Below, one piece after another: positions 15,916 to 25,060 of a stretch of DNA of 35,643 bases (positions are counted from its first letter, which is position 1; each line of letters starts with the position of its first letter). Under the pieces are notes generated by a model. That model searched no databases. It saw nothing but the letters and a program-made list of their open reading frames with translations, and had not been told where the DNA came from. This stretch comes from an uncultured Rhizobiaceae bacterium (GTDB lineage Bacteria > Pseudomonadota > Alphaproteobacteria > Rhizobiales > Rhizobiaceae): positions 1 through 35,643 of the forward strand of contig CAMYMG010000059.1 in NCBI GenBank assembly GCA_947259295.1, read 5' to 3'. A program made the translations under genes and the position numbers.

Positions 15916-16448
15916 GCGAGCAGACTTCGGTCGGCAGCGGCGGGCTGGCGATGCGGCGCGCGGCCATTGCGCTGATTGTGTTCGTCGTGCTGACCGGCCT
16001 GCTGTTCTGGCTCGATCCGGAAAATCTCTACCTGTGGGCGAAGGCCGTGCACGTCATTGCCGTTATCGCCTGGATGGCCGGCATGCTCTATCTGCCGCGG
16101 CTCTTCGTCTATCACTCCGAGGTGGAGGTCGGTTCTGAGCAGTCGGAAACCTTCAAGGTCATGGAGCAGCGCCTGCTGCGCGCCATCATCAACCCGGCGA
16201 TGATGGTCACCTGGGTTTTCGGCCTGTGGCTGGCCTGGAAGGGTTTTGGGTTCCAGGGTGGCTGGCTGCACGCCAAGATCGCGCTGGTAGTCGCGATGTC
16301 AGGCATGCACGGCTATCTGGCCGGTTCTGTGCGGCGCTTTGCCGAGGACCGCAACGAAAAATCGACGCGCCACTGGCGGGTGATGAACGAAGTCCCTACA
16401 TTGCTGATGATTGCCATCGTCATCCTGGTCATCGTCAAACCGTTCTGA
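15912..16448 (+). CDS. hemJ: Protoporphyrinogen oxidase HemJ
   Basis: Membrane enzyme oxidising protoporphyrinogen IX to protoporphyrin IX, the type used by many alphaproteobacteria and cyanobacteria in place of HemG or HemY. The 178-residue protein has four to five transmembrane helices. Visible conserved segments are [29 protein letters not shown] (His47) and [20 protein letters not shown] (Lys122); the equivalent His and Lys are the essential heme-related residues in studied HemJ proteins. It starts inside the hemE stop, so both are translated together. Usually annotated as CopD-family or UPF0093; the hemE neighbour supports HemJ. Confidence 0.92.
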   Translation: MSEQTSVGSGGLAMRRAAIALIVFVVLTGLLFWLDPENLYLWAKAVHVIAVIAWMAGMLYLPRLFVYHSEVEVGSEQSETFKVMEQRLLRAIINPAMMVTWVFGLWLAWKGFGFQGGWLHAKIALVVAMSGMHGYLAGSVRRFAEDRNEKSTRHWRVMNEVPTLLMIAIVILVIVKPF

Positions 16449-16614
16449 CGAAAGCGCTGCGCCGATTCCCGCCTTGCTCTTTTCGGGCGGCTTGGCTAAA
16501 AGGCGATTCTTCCTTCCTCGTCATGTGCCGCCTCACCGCTACAGCTGGCCGCCGTCGACGAACATCGCATTCCGCCGATACGAATTCCCCGAACTGCACA
16601 CCCAGAGTCTATCC
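16449..16614 (+). promoter_or_regulatory. hemJ-rho intergenic region with weak promoter candidate
   Basis: 166 bases between hemJ and rho. TTGCTC at 16474-16479 and TAAAAG at 16497-16502 are spaced by 17 bases and could be a weak sigma-70-type promoter, leaving an untranslated leader of about 100 bases before rho. Rho leaders are autoregulated in several bacteria by Rho-dependent attenuation, but no specific structure is evident here. Confidence 0.25.
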
Positions 16615-17880
16615 ATGCAAGAAATGAAACTCGCAGAGTTCAAGAACAAGAAGCCGCCGGAGCTGATCGCTTACGCTGAATCGCTCGAGGTCGAGAACGC
16701 CAGCGTCATGCGCAAGCAGGAGCTGATGTTCGCGATCCTGAAGAAGCTGGCCGGCCAGGACATCGAGATCATCGGCGACGGCGTGGTTGAAGTGCTGCAG
16801 GACGGATTCGGCTTCCTGCGCTCGGCCAATGCCAACTACCTGCCGGGCCCGGACGATATCTACATCTCGCCCTCGCAGATCCGCCGCTTCTCGCTGAAGA
16901 CCGGCGATACGGTCGAAGGCCCGATCCGCAGCCCGAAGGAAGGCGAACGCTATTTCGCCCTGCTCAAGGTCAACACGATCAATTTCGACGATCCGGAAAA
17001 GATCCGCCACAAAATCCATTTCGACAATCTGACGCCGCTCTACCCGACGTCGCGGCTGAAGATGGAAGTCGACAATCCGACCGGCAAGGACATTTCCTCG
17101 CGCGTCATCGACCTGGTGGCACCGCTCGGCAAGGGCCAGCGCGCCCTGATCGTTGCGCAGCCGCGTACCGGCAAGACGGTTCTGTTGCAGAACATCGCGC
17201 ATTCGATCACCACCAACCACCCGGAATGCTACCTGATCGTGCTTCTGATCGACGAGCGGCCGGAGGAAGTCACCGACATGCAGCGTTCGGTGAAGGGCGA
17301 GGTCGTGTCCTCGACCTTCGACGAACCGGCGGTGCGCCACGTCCAGGTGGCCGAAATGGTCATCGAGAAGGCCAAGCGCCTGGTCGAGCATGGCCGCGAC
17401 GTGGTCATCCTGCTCGATTCGATCACGCGCCTCGGCCGCGCCTACAACACAGTCGTGCCGTCGTCGGGCAAGGTCCTGACCGGCGGTGTCGACGCCAATG
17501 CGCTGCAGCGCCCGAAGCGCTTCTTCGGCGCGGCGCGCAACATCGAGGAAGGCGGTTCGCTGACGATCATCGCGACAGCGCTTATCGATACGGGTAGCCG
17601 CATGGACGAGGTGATCTTCGAGGAGTTCAAGGGTACGGGTAATTCGGAAATCGTGCTCGACCGCAAGGTCGCCGACAAGCGCATCTATCCTGCGATGGAT
17701 ATCCTCAAGTCGGGTACCCGCAAGGAGGACCTGCTGGTTGCTAAGCAGGATCTGCAGAAGATCTTTGTGCTTCGCCGCATCCTGGCGCCAATGGGTACCA
17801 CTGACGCGATCGAGTTCCTCATCGACAAATTGAAGCAGACCAAGACCAACACGGACTTCTTCGACTCGATGAATACCTAG
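16615..17880 (+). CDS. rho: Transcription termination factor Rho
   Basis: Hexameric RNA-dependent ATPase that terminates transcription. The 421-residue protein is of standard size without insertion. It shows the N-terminal helix bundle ([19 protein letters not shown]), the RNA-binding cold-shock-like fold ([15 protein letters not shown]...[13 protein letters not shown], about residues 55-95), the P-loop [11 protein letters not shown] (about 180-190), Walker [17 protein letters not shown] and the R-loop region. ATG at 16615 gives the standard N-terminus; the frame is open to 16411, which lies in hemJ. The hemE-hemJ-rho-mnmE order is the usual alphaproteobacterial one to the right of the origin. 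The 435-residue antisense frame over it is a shadow. Confidence 0.97.
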   Translation: MQEMKLAEFKNKKPPELIAYAESLEVENASVMRKQELMFAILKKLAGQDIEIIGDGVVEVLQDGFGFLRSANANYLPGPDDIYISPSQIRRFSLKTGDTVEGPIRSPKEGERYFALLKVNTINFDDPEKIRHKIHFDNLTPLYPTSRLKMEVDNPTGKDISSRVIDLVAPLGKGQRALIVAQPRTGKTVLLQNIAHSITTNHPECYLIVLLIDERPEEVTDMQRSVKGEVVSSTFDEPAVRHVQVAEMVIEKAKRLVEHGRDVVILLDSITRLGRAYNTVVPSSGKVLTGGVDANALQRPKRFFGAARNIEEGGSLTIIATALIDTGSRMDEVIFEEFKGTGNSEIVLDRKVADKRIYPAMDILKSGTRKEDLLVAKQDLQKIFVLRRILAPMGTTDAIEFLIDKLKQTKTNTDFFDSMNT

Positions 17881-17935
17881 CCGTTCATATGGGAATCCTT
17901 GGCTCGATTCGGCCACGGAACGAATCCACGATGCG

Positions 17936-17951
17936 TTAACCGCCTGCTAAC
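17936..17951 (+). promoter_or_regulatory. CtrA-like binding site upstream of mnmE
   Basis: TTAA (17936-17939), seven bases, then CTAAC (17947-17951) matches the CtrA consensus TTAA-N7-TTAAC at eight of nine positions. It lies about 50 bases before the mnmE start in a 117-bp intergenic region. CtrA is the cell-cycle regulator of alphaproteobacteria; such 9-mers can occur by chance, so this is tentative. Confidence 0.3.
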
Positions 17952-17997
17952 CATAAGTCCGTCGAACGAATGACGGCTGCTCCGACGGGAGCTGTCG

Positions 17998-19326
17998 ATG
18001 CCGATTGCGTTCTCAGATACGATTGTCGCCTTGTCGAGTGGACGGCTGCCGTCTGGCATCGCCATCGTTCGGGTTTCCGGATCACAGACTCGATTCGTTA
18101 TCGAAACGATTGGTGGATCGTTGCCTGAACCGCGCAAGGCGGCGGTTCGGCAATTCCGAGACAAGACAGGATCGATCATCGATTCCGGTGTTTTGCTATT
18201 CTTCACAGGCCCGAGCAGCTTTACCGGGGAGGATTCGGCCGAGTTCCAGCTTCACGGGGGCAAGGCGGTCGTGGCTGCCATGCTTGAGATGTTAGTTTCG
18301 CTCCCCTCCGTCCGGTATGCGGAGGCGGGTGAATTCACACGCCGGGCGTTTCTGAATGGCAAGGTCGATCTGCTCGAAGCGGAGGCTCTTGCGGATCTCG
18401 TCACTGCCGAGACCGAAGCACAACGCCGACTGGCACAGCACAACAGCGAGGGTGCCCAGTCGCAGCTCTACCTCGCCTGGCGCCGCCGACTTATCCACGC
18501 CCGCGCGATGATCGAGGCAGAACTCGACTTTTCTGACGAGCAGGACGTTCCGGGATCGGTCGCCGCAAAAGTCTGGCGCGATGTCGGGGAGCTCGCTGAC
18601 GAGATCAGAGGTCATATTAAAGGCTATCGAGCCGCAGAGGTGATCCGGGACGGGTTCGATGTTGTTATCATCGGAGCCCCGAATGCCGGAAAATCGAGCC
18701 TTCTGAACGCCCTGGCGCAGCGCGAGGCGGCGATTGTCTCGGACGAGGCCGGCACGACGCGTGATCTGGTGGAGGTGGTTCTCGACCTAGCTGGGCTGAA
18801 GGTCAGGGTTACTGACACCGCCGGGATCCGGGATGATGCCGGCAAGGTCGAGGCGATGGGGATCGAGCGGGCCCTGGCGCGAGCGGACAAGGCCGACCTC
18901 CTGCTCTATCTCGTCGATGTTTCGGCACCCCGGCTTCTTGATGCGACTTTGCCGTCCGTCAGTACGCTGTGCATAGGAGCCAAGCTTGATCTTCTGCCAG
19001 ATGCGATGCGCGATCCAGATTTCGATGTAGTCGTTTCTGTAGCAGATGGCACTGGCATGCACGACTTGCTTGCCACGATCGGTAGGCATGCCGCGGAAAA
19101 GGCGGGTTCCGGCGGTGACGTTCTACCCTCGCGGTTGCGGCACGTTGCACTCCTGCGGGATGCGCTTTCGTTTATTGAGTCAGCCGCGCAGGGTGAAGAC
19201 GGCGACCTTGAGCTACGGGCCGACGATCTTCGCCAGGCGGGCGATAGGCTGGGGCGGATATCCGGCGCAGTGGATGTAGAAGACCTTCTCGACGTCATCT
19301 TCTCGGAATTCTGCATCGGAAAGTGA
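17998..19326 (+). CDS. mnmE: tRNA modification GTPase MnmE (TrmE)
   Basis: With MnmG it forms the complex that installs (carboxymethyl)aminomethyl groups at wobble U34 of certain tRNAs. The 442-residue protein begins with the tetrahydrofolate-binding domain ([22 protein letters not shown]), including [14 protein letters not shown] and [25 protein letters not shown]. The G domain has G1 [14 protein letters not shown] (about residues 227-240), G2 SDEAGTTRD and G3 DTAGIRD. It ends in the obligatory Cys motif FCIGK (Cys440). The stop codon lies in the first of three parS sites, and mnmG follows after 151 bases. Codon use looks slightly less GC-biased at third positions than in flanking genes. Confidence 0.97.
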   Translation: MPIAFSDTIVALSSGRLPSGIAIVRVSGSQTRFVIETIGGSLPEPRKAAVRQFRDKTGSIIDSGVLLFFTGPSSFTGEDSAEFQLHGGKAVVAAMLEMLVSLPSVRYAEAGEFTRRAFLNGKVDLLEAEALADLVTAETEAQRRLAQHNSEGAQSQLYLAWRRRLIHARAMIEAELDFSDEQDVPGSVAAKVWRDVGELADEIRGHIKGYRAAEVIRDGFDVVIIGAPNAGKSSLLNALAQREAAIVSDEAGTTRDLVEVVLDLAGLKVRVTDTAGIRDDAGKVEAMGIERALARADKADLLLYLVDVSAPRLLDATLPSVSTLCIGAKLDLLPDAMRDPDFDVVVSVADGTGMHDLLATIGRHAAEKAGSGGDVLPSRLRHVALLRDALSFIESAAQGEDGDLELRADDLRQAGDRLGRISGAVDVEDLLDVIFSEFCIGK

Positions 19327-19339
19327 TTCACGTGAAACA
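19324..19339. other. parS site 1 (15 of 16), overlapping the mnmE stop
   Basis: TGATTCACGTGAAACA differs from the parS consensus TGTTTCACGTGAAACA at one position. The first three bases are the mnmE stop codon. ParB, encoded 3.5 kb downstream, is expected to nucleate here. Confidence 0.88.
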
Positions 19340-19361
19340 CCCCGTCCCTTCGACACGGGCG

Positions 19362-19377
19362 TGATTCACGTGAAACA
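19362..19377. other. parS site 2 (15 of 16) between mnmE and mnmG
   Basis: TGATTCACGTGAAACA, identical to site 1 and 38 bases downstream of it. One mismatch to the parS consensus. It lies in the mnmE-mnmG intergenic region, so ParB binding could influence mnmG expression. Confidence 0.88.
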
Positions 19378-19398
19378 GCCGCCTGCCCGGAAATCTGC

Positions 19399-19414
19399 TG
19401 TTTCACGTGAAACG
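19399..19414. other. parS site 3 (15 of 16) between mnmE and mnmG
   Basis: TGTTTCACGTGAAACG, mismatch only in the last base; the centre 14 bases form a perfect palindrome. It is 37 bases after site 2, giving three nearly evenly spaced sites within 91 bp. Confidence 0.9.
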
Positions 19415-19477
19415 CAGGCACCTCAGATGCTTGACATGTCAGATCGCGCATTACATGTCTCAGCCCGGAGTTCTCAA

Positions 19478-21352
19478 ATGTTCAACAGCTACGATGTCAT
19501 CGTGATCGGCGGCGGTCATGCAGGCTGCGAGGCAGCAAGCGCGGCCGCCCGTTCCGGCGCACGTACGGCGCTCGTCACACTGCGCGCCGACACGATCGGC
19601 GTCATGTCCTGCAATCCGGCGATCGGCGGTCTCGGCAAGGGGCACCTTGTCCGTGAGATCGACGCGCTCGACGGGCTGATGGGCAGGGTTTCGGATGCCG
19701 CGGGCATCCAGTTCCGGCTGCTGAACAGGCGCAAGGGCCCCGCGGTGCGCGGACCACGCACGCAGGCGGATCGCGGACTCTATGCAGCGGCGATGCAGGC
19801 GGCAATCGCTGAGCAGCCACTTCTTGATGTGATTGAAGCCGAGGTTCATGACTTCGAGATCACCGACGGTCGACTACGCGCCGTTATTCTGGTGGACCGG
19901 CGCCGGCTGGTATGCGGAGCAGCGGTTCTGACAACCGGAACCTTCCTCAGCGGTCTGATCCATATCGGAGAGCGCAAGATTCCGGCCGGGCGCATGAACG
20001 AGCAGGCCTCGGTTGGGCTATCAGCCACACTGGCCAGGGAAGGCTTTCGCCTCGGCCGATTGAAGACAGGCACCCCGCCCCGGCTCGATGGCCGGACAAT
20101 CGACTGGGATTCGCTCGAAAAACAGGCCGCCGACGATCATCCCGTGCCATTTTCGTTGATGACCGACAGGATCACCAATCCGCAGGTTGAGTGCGGCGTT
20201 ACTCGAACGACCAATGAGACGCATGAGGTCATCCGGGCCAACCTGCACCGTTCCGCGATGTATTCCGGCTCGATCGAGGGCGTCGGGCCTCGCTATTGCC
20301 CGTCGATCGAGGACAAGATCGTGAAGTTCGGCGATCGCGACGGGCACCAGATTTTTCTGGAGCCGGAAGGCCTTGCGGATCACGTCGTCTATCCAAACGG
20401 CATCTCGACATCGCTCCCCGAAGACGTGCAACTTGATTTGCTCAAGACGATCCCGGGGTTGGAGAGCGCTGCGATCACGCAGGTCGGCTACGCCATCGAA
20501 TATGACCATGTCGACCCGACGGAGCTGCTTGCGACGCTGGAGACGAAGCGCGTGGGCGGCCTTTTCCTGGCCGGACAGATCAATGGAACGACCGGCTATG
20601 AGGAAGCCGCGGCACAGGGAATTCTCGCCGGCTTCAATGCGGCCCGTCGCGCGGGAGGCACGGAGCAGCTGATCTTGAGTCGTACCGAGGCCTATATCGG
20701 GGTCATGATCGACGATCTTACGTCGCGGGGCATCACCGAGCCCTACCGCATGTTCACGTCGCGCGCCGAATTCCGCCTGTCGCTGAGGGCCGACAATGCC
20801 GACGAACGGCTTACGCCCCTTGGGATCACCCATGGCGTCGTGTCACCGGAGCGGCGAATCAGATTTGACGCCTTGAGAGGACGCCTCGATGCCGCGCGGA
20901 AGATGGTACAATCGCTAACAATCACGCCTCCTCAAGCCGCGAAGCAGGGTCTCGAGCTCAATCAGGATGGGATCCGGCGCTCTGCATACGATCTGCTCGC
21001 CACAAAGGATGTCGGCATCGATTCGCTTTCGCGGATCTGGCCCGAACTTGGGTCGATCGATGAGTCGACTGCCGAACGGCTGGAGACAGAAGCGCGTTAT
21101 GCTGTCTACCTCGACAGGCAAAAGGCCGATGTGATTCAGATGAAGCAGGAAGAACAGCGGGTTATTCCCACCGGGCTGGATTTTGACGATGTCCCGGGAT
21201 TGTCCAATGAAATCAAGCACAAGCTGGCGAACCGCCAGCCACGCTCCCTGGCCGAGGCTCAACGTATCGATGGCATGACTCCGGCTGCGCTAGCGATTAT
21301 CGTGTCGCATATCAGGCATTTCGAGCGTGATATCCAGGCTGGTGCGGCTTGA
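19478..21352 (+). CDS. mnmG: tRNA uridine-5-carboxymethylaminomethyl modification enzyme MnmG (GidA)
   Basis: FAD-dependent partner of MnmE in wobble uridine modification. The 624-residue protein has the Rossmann FAD motif [12 protein letters not shown] (about residues 8-19), then [50 protein letters not shown] and [13 protein letters not shown]. Later blocks are [15 protein letters not shown] and [17 protein letters not shown], and the C-terminal helical domain ends [26 protein letters not shown] at 19478 is chosen (GGAG at 19467-19470); the frame is open back to 19361 through parS sites 2 and 3, which would encode a non-conserved 39-residue extension. The stop overlaps the rsmG start (TTGA). 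Confidence 0.97.
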   Translation: MFNSYDVIVIGGGHAGCEAASAAARSGARTALVTLRADTIGVMSCNPAIGGLGKGHLVREIDALDGLMGRVSDAAGIQFRLLNRRKGPAVRGPRTQADRGLYAAAMQAAIAEQPLLDVIEAEVHDFEITDGRLRAVILVDRRRLVCGAAVLTTGTFLSGLIHIGERKIPAGRMNEQASVGLSATLAREGFRLGRLKTGTPPRLDGRTIDWDSLEKQAADDHPVPFSLMTDRITNPQVECGVTRTTNETHEVIRANLHRSAMYSGSIEGVGPRYCPSIEDKIVKFGDRDGHQIFLEPEGLADHVVYPNGISTSLPEDVQLDLLKTIPGLESAAITQVGYAIEYDHVDPTELLATLETKRVGGLFLAGQINGTTGYEEAAAQGILAGFNAARRAGGTEQLILSRTEAYIGVMIDDLTSRGITEPYRMFTSRAEFRLSLRADNADERLTPLGITHGVVSPERRIRFDALRGRLDAARKMVQSLTITPPQAAKQGLELNQDGIRRSAYDLLATKDVGIDSLSRIWPELGSIDESTAERLETEARYAVYLDRQKADVIQMKQEEQRVIPTGLDFDDVPGLSNEIKHKLANRQPRSLAEAQRIDGMTPAALAIIVSHIRHFERDIQAGAA

Positions 21353-21984
21353 ACCCGGAATTTACCCGCCTTCAGGAGTTGGCAGGCACCGTTTCACGTG
21401 AAACATATGATCGCCTGGTGGCGTTTGAGCAGATGTTCCAGAAGTGGTCGCGGCGAATCAACCTGTCGGCAAACTCGACGCTGGACGACGTGTGGTCGCG
21501 CCACATCCTGGACAGCGCGCAGCTTGCGAAGCTTGCCCCACAGGCGACGAACTGGCTCGATCTAGGGTCGGGCGGTGGATTTCCCGGACTGATTCTTGCG
21601 TTCCTGATGGCAGAGCGACCGGGGGGGGGGCGGGTCGATCTCGTTGAAAGCAATCGCAAGAAGACCGGTTTTCTCAACGCCGTGGTCGGCGAATTTGGCT
21701 TGCCGGCGACGGTGCACGCCCGCCGCGTTGAAGACCTTTACAGCGCGCTCCGACAGCCGCAAATCGTTACGGCGCGGGCACTTGCGCCCCTTCCTATGCT
21801 CCTCTCGCTAACCAGCCCATGGCTTTCAAACGGTGCTATTGGGCTCTTCCATAAAGGCCGGGATTACCGACAGGAGGTGCAAGAAAGCCTTAACGATTGG
21901 AGATTCGATCTGCTAGAACATCCGAGCAAGGTCGATCCGGAGGGCGTCGTGCTCGAAATCAGGGATCTGGCCGCGCTGAGCTGA
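21349..21984 (+). CDS. rsmG: 16S rRNA (guanine-527-N7)-methyltransferase RsmG (GidB)
   Basis: Methylates G527 of 16S rRNA in the 530 loop. The 211-residue protein starts at a TTG overlapping the mnmG stop. It contains VSRETYDRL (encoded by a parS site), [20 protein letters not shown], the SAM-binding loop [15 protein letters not shown] (about residues 65-79), [14 protein letters not shown] and [12 protein letters not shown] run of ten G (21621-21630) encodes Pro-Gly-Gly-Gly-Arg between the SAM loop and VDLVESN; the frame is intact through it. Such a tract is prone to slippage. Inactivation of rsmG gives low-level streptomycin resistance in several bacteria. parA follows after 32 bases. Confidence 0.95.
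   Translation: MNPEFTRLQELAGTVSRETYDRLVAFEQMFQKWSRRINLSANSTLDDVWSRHILDSAQLAKLAPQATNWLDLGSGGGFPGLILAFLMAERPGGGRVDLVESNRKKTGFLNAVVGEFGLPATVHARRVEDLYSALRQPQIVTARALAPLPMLLSLTSPWLSNGAIGLFHKGRDYRQEVQESLNDWRFDLLEHPSKVDPEGVVLEIRDLAALS
21390..21405. other. parS site 4 (15 of 16) inside rsmG
   Basis: CGTTTCACGTGAAACA differs from the parS consensus only in the first base. It is embedded in rsmG codons for V-S-R-E-T, forcing the codons TCA, CGT, GAA and ACA that are otherwise uncommon in this GC-rich window. Confidence 0.88.
21621..21630 (+). repeat. Ten-base G homopolymer inside rsmG
   Basis: Ten consecutive G, the longest homopolymer noticed in the window, spanning codons 91-94 (CCG GGG GGG GGG). 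A one-base length change would frameshift rsmG at about 45 percent of its length and remove the rest of the methyltransferase. It may be a natural slippage site or a sequencing-sensitive position. Confidence 0.9.
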
Positions 21985-22016
21985 ACGGACCGAATCCTGA
22001 TCGATTACAAAGCGCT

Positions 22017-22817
22017 ATGATGAACACCGGACCTCGCATCATAACTGTCGCCAACCAGAAGGGCGGCGTCGGCAAGACCACCACTGCGATCAACCTGGCG
22101 ACCGCCCTGGCCGCCATCGGCGAACGTGTTCTGATCGTCGACCTCGACCCGCAGGGCAATGCCAGCACCGGACTGGGCATCGACCGGCGCGACCGTGCGG
22201 TATCGTCCTATGATGTGCTGACGGGAACACTCGATCTCGAGCAGGCTGCGCTGCCGACCGCGGTGCCCGGGCTCTTCATCGTGCCGTCGACGCTCGACCT
22301 GCTCGGCATCGAGATGGAGATCGCCAGCGCTGCCGACCGGGTTTTGCGGTTGCGCAACGCGGTAAGGGCCTCGTCGGCCCGGCATGCAGGCTTTACCTAC
22401 ATTCTCATCGACTGCCCGCCCTCGCTGAACCTGCTGACGCTGAATTCGATGGCGGCCGCCGATTCGGTGCTGGTGCCGCTGCAATGCGAGTTCTTCGCCC
22501 TCGAGGGGCTTAGCCAACTGCTCGAGACTGTCGAGCAGATTCGCAACTCGATCAATCCCGACCTGGTGATCCAGGGAATTGTGCTGACGATGTTCGATGG
22601 CCGCAACAATTTCGCCAACCAGGTGGTCGACGACGTGCGCGCGCATATGGGCGACAAGGTCTACCAGACGGTCATTCCGCGCAATGTCCGGGTTTCCGAA
22701 GCGCCCTCCTACGGCAAGCCCGCCATCCTCTACGATCTGAAGTGTTCCGGCAGCCAGGCCTATCTGCAGCTGGCGTCGGAAGTCATTCGGCGTGAGCGCA
22801 ATTTGCACGCGGCATGA
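22017..22817 (+). CDS. parA: Chromosome-partitioning ATPase ParA
   Basis: ATP-dependent, DNA-binding partner of ParB that moves the origin region to the pole. The 266-residue protein carries the deviant Walker A NQKGGVGKTTTAINLATALA (about residues 14-33), the A' motif VDLDPQGNASTGLG, Walker B YILIDCPPSLNLLTLN and the switch PLQCEFFALEGLSQL. ATG at 22017 (with a second ATG right after) is used; the frame is open to 21897 inside rsmG but that part is not ParA-like. It has no N-terminal HTH, as for chromosomal ParA/Soj. parB follows after 33 bases. Confidence 0.97.
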   Translation: MMNTGPRIITVANQKGGVGKTTTAINLATALAAIGERVLIVDLDPQGNASTGLGIDRRDRAVSSYDVLTGTLDLEQAALPTAVPGLFIVPSTLDLLGIEMEIASAADRVLRLRNAVRASSARHAGFTYILIDCPPSLNLLTLNSMAAADSVLVPLQCEFFALEGLSQLLETVEQIRNSINPDLVIQGIVLTMFDGRNNFANQVVDDVRAHMGDKVYQTVIPRNVRVSEAPSYGKPAILYDLKCSGSQAYLQLASEVIRRERNLHAA

Positions 22818-22850
22818 GACCGATTCGGATTCGAAACAACTGGACTGACC

Positions 22851-23726
22851 ATGGCTGAAGATCTCTCGAAAAAGCGCCTCGGGCGCGGACTTGCCGCGCT
22901 GATCGGCGAAATGGACAAGCCGCAGCCCGCCGAGCCGAAGGCTCCCGCGATGGCCGACGGCCGCGTGCCGATCGAGTTCGTCTCGCCCAACCCGAAGAAC
23001 CCGCGCCGCAGTTTCGGCGATGCGGAACTCGCCGATCTGGCGCAGTCGATCCGCGAGCATGGCATCGTGCAGCCGGTGCTGGTGCGTCAGGGAAAGGAAT
23101 CCGGACGTTATGAGATCATCGCTGGCGAGCGCCGTTGGCGTGCCGCACAGGCCGCCGGCCTGAACGAGATACCGGTGCTGGTGCGCGACGTCGACGACCG
23201 GACGGCGCTCGAGCTTGCAATCATCGAGAATGTTCAGCGCGCCGACCTCAACCCGGTCGAGGAGGCGCTGGGCTACCAGCAGCTGATCGACGAGCACAAT
23301 TATTCGCAGGCCGATCTCGGCCAGGTGATCGGCAAGAGCCGAAGCCATGTCGCCAACACGCTGCGCCTGCTGAAACTGCCGAATGTCATACGTGACATGC
23401 TGGTGGACGGCGCCCTGTCGGCCGGCCATGCACGCACGCTGGTTACTGCATCCGACCCGGCAGCACTGGCCAAGCGCATCGTCGATGACGGCTTGTCGGT
23501 CCGCCAGGCCGAGGCACTTGCGCAGCAGCCGGCAGGTGGCAGGCCGGCCAAGGGACCGTCGACACCCGCGGTGAAGGATGCCGATACGCTGGCGCTGGAG
23601 AAGATGCTGTCGGACGTGACCGGGCTTACGGTCTCGATTGGCCACAAGGAGAAGGGCGGCGAGGTCCGCATCGCCTACCGCACGCTCGAACAGCTCGACG
23701 ATCTCTGCCGCCGCCTTCAGCAGTAG
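22851..23726 (+). CDS. parB: Chromosome-partitioning protein ParB
   Basis: CTP-dependent DNA clamp that loads at parS and spreads. The 291-residue protein has the ParA-interaction tail KKRLGRGLAALIGEM (residues 6-20). Its CTPase/N-domain shows NPKNPRRSF, IREHGIVQPVLVR, GERRWRAAQAAG (C-motif) and ENVQRADLNPVEEALGYQQLI. The helix-turn-helix YSQADLGQVIGKSRSHVANTLRLLKLP (about 150-176) recognises parS, and the C-terminal dimerisation segment ends LEQLDDLCRRLQ. Four near-perfect sites are 1.4-3.5 kb upstream. It converges on holA with a 36-bp gap containing a short GCCGG/CCGGC hairpin. Confidence 0.97.
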   Translation: MAEDLSKKRLGRGLAALIGEMDKPQPAEPKAPAMADGRVPIEFVSPNPKNPRRSFGDAELADLAQSIREHGIVQPVLVRQGKESGRYEIIAGERRWRAAQAAGLNEIPVLVRDVDDRTALELAIIENVQRADLNPVEEALGYQQLIDEHNYSQADLGQVIGKSRSHVANTLRLLKLPNVIRDMLVDGALSAGHARTLVTASDPAALAKRIVDDGLSVRQAEALAQQPAGGRPAKGPSTPAVKDADTLALEKMLSDVTGLTVSIGHKEKGGEVRIAYRTLEQLDDLCRRLQQ

Positions 23727-23762
23727 AAGTCTTATCGATAGCCGGCTAATCGTATCCGGCGT

Positions 23763-24803
23763 CTAGCGGCCGGCGCGGGCGCTTTCGACGGCGATGCCGA
23801 GCAGGGCCTGTCGGGCGATGGCGACCGACAGGTCAGGCCGTCGCCGCGACGCCAGGACGGCCGTCTGCAGCCGTGCCAGGGCCCGCTGGAGGGCGGGAGC
23901 GCTCCATCTTTCGACGGCCTTCTCGATGGTCTTGCGGCGCGAGAAGAAGATCGGCGGCCGCGCGGCGGCGACGAGTGCGGCGGCATTGCGGTTGCCGGCG
24001 TCCATGCCCGCGCGCATCAGCTGGATCGCCTGCATCTGGCGCATGGCGGCGGCGAGCACCTGATAGGCCTGGCTGCCGTTGGACGAGTGACGCGTGAAGA
24101 CTGTATCGAAGGCATCGACGCGTCCATCGAGCACCGCATCCACGGCGTCGTCGACGGAGAGACCCGACACGTCGCCGGTCATCGCCTCGACATCGGCCAG
24201 GTCGATCTGCGTACTGCCCTGGGCATAAAGCACCAGCTTGGCGACCTCGCCGCGCGTTGCCAGCCGGTCGCCGCCGAGGTTGCGGCGCAGCGCCTGGCGG
24301 GCATCGGGGCTGATCGTCATGCCGGCCTTGCCGAGCTCGGCCTCGATGACGGCGTCGACGTCGCGTTCGGCATCGGCGTAGCAGGGCAGCGCCATGGCCG
24401 CACCGCTGGCCTCGACCACGGTGCGCAGCGCGACGCCCTTCTTCAGGTCGGCGGCCTCGATCAGCACGACGGCGTCGGCAGGCGGCTCGGCGCAGAGCAG
24501 CTTGACCTGCTCGGCCAGGCCCTTCTGGGCGCCGGCGTTGCGCACCCACAGCAGGCGCTTGGGCGAAAACATCGGCACGGTGCGCGCCTCGTCGATCAGC
24601 CGGCCCTGGTCGGAATCGATCTCGGCAGCGTCCATCAGCACCACGGAAAACGGGTCGTCGAGCGGCAGGCCGGTCTGCATGGCAAAGGCGCGAGCGCGTT
24701 CGGACACGAGACCGCGGTCGGGACCGTAGACCAGGACGACTGCCGTGTGCTCGCCCGGACGGGCAAGCCAGGCATCGACCTCATATGCTTTCTTCTGAGC
24801 CAT
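23763..24803 (-). CDS. holA: DNA polymerase III delta subunit
   Basis: Clamp-loader wrench that opens the beta clamp. The 346-residue protein starts MAQKKAYEVDAWLARPGEH and has the delta-type AAA-like domain without a functional Walker A (VVLVYGPDRGLVSERA, about residues 22-37). It also has PMFSPKRLLWVRNAG, ADAVVLIEAADLKKG, the LGGDRLATRGEVAKLVLYA segment where delta binds the partner subunits, and a helical collar domain. ATG at 24803 is chosen; the longer open frame to 25067 is Arg/Pro-rich and not family-like. In relatives holA follows lptE and leuS; here neither is present upstream, and the next gene is an unrelated divergent hydrolase, so a rearrangement boundary lies here. Confidence 0.95.
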   Translation of the reverse strand: MAQKKAYEVDAWLARPGEHTAVVLVYGPDRGLVSERARAFAMQTGLPLDDPFSVVLMDAAEIDSDQGRLIDEARTVPMFSPKRLLWVRNAGAQKGLAEQVKLLCAEPPADAVVLIEAADLKKGVALRTVVEASGAAMALPCYADAERDVDAVIEAELGKAGMTISPDARQALRRNLGGDRLATRGEVAKLVLYAQGSTQIDLADVEAMTGDVSGLSVDDAVDAVLDGRVDAFDTVFTRHSSNGSQAYQVLAAAMRQMQAIQLMRAGMDAGNRNAAALVAAARPPIFFSRRKTIEKAVERWSAPALQRALARLQTAVLASRRRPDLSVAIARQALLGIAVESARAGR

Positions 24804-25060
24804 GGCGCGTGGATAGCATGGCGCCGCGCGGGGGGAACAGGGGCAAGTGGCTGGAGAGATCGACACTCGGTGCCGACGGGGTGGTTTCGCCGCGCGTACG
24901 CGTTGCGCCAGCGGGCGCCAATCTCGGGGCCAGGCGGTGCGATCATTGCCCGTGCGGGTGCCGGAGGTATGGCGGCCTCTTGACCGAAGCCGCCCGGACG
25001 GCGTCAAACGGTGGGGGCAGGTGCCCGTCCGGAGGGGCGGCAAGGACGGAGAGGGATAGC

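Noticed and set aside
16609..17916. 435-codon minus-strand open frame opposite rho
   Set aside because: The frame mirrors the rho codons exactly and has no motif of its own; rho is certain.
22005..23645. 546-codon minus-strand open frame opposite parA and parB
   Set aside because: It runs across two certain genes and their intergenic gap; composition is Arg/His/Gln-rich shadow sequence.
24785..25060. In-frame upstream extension of the dimethylformamidase-like gene
   Set aside because: The 92 added residues are Gly/Arg/Cys-rich and unlike the family N-terminus; the GTG at 25061 has a good ribosome-binding site.
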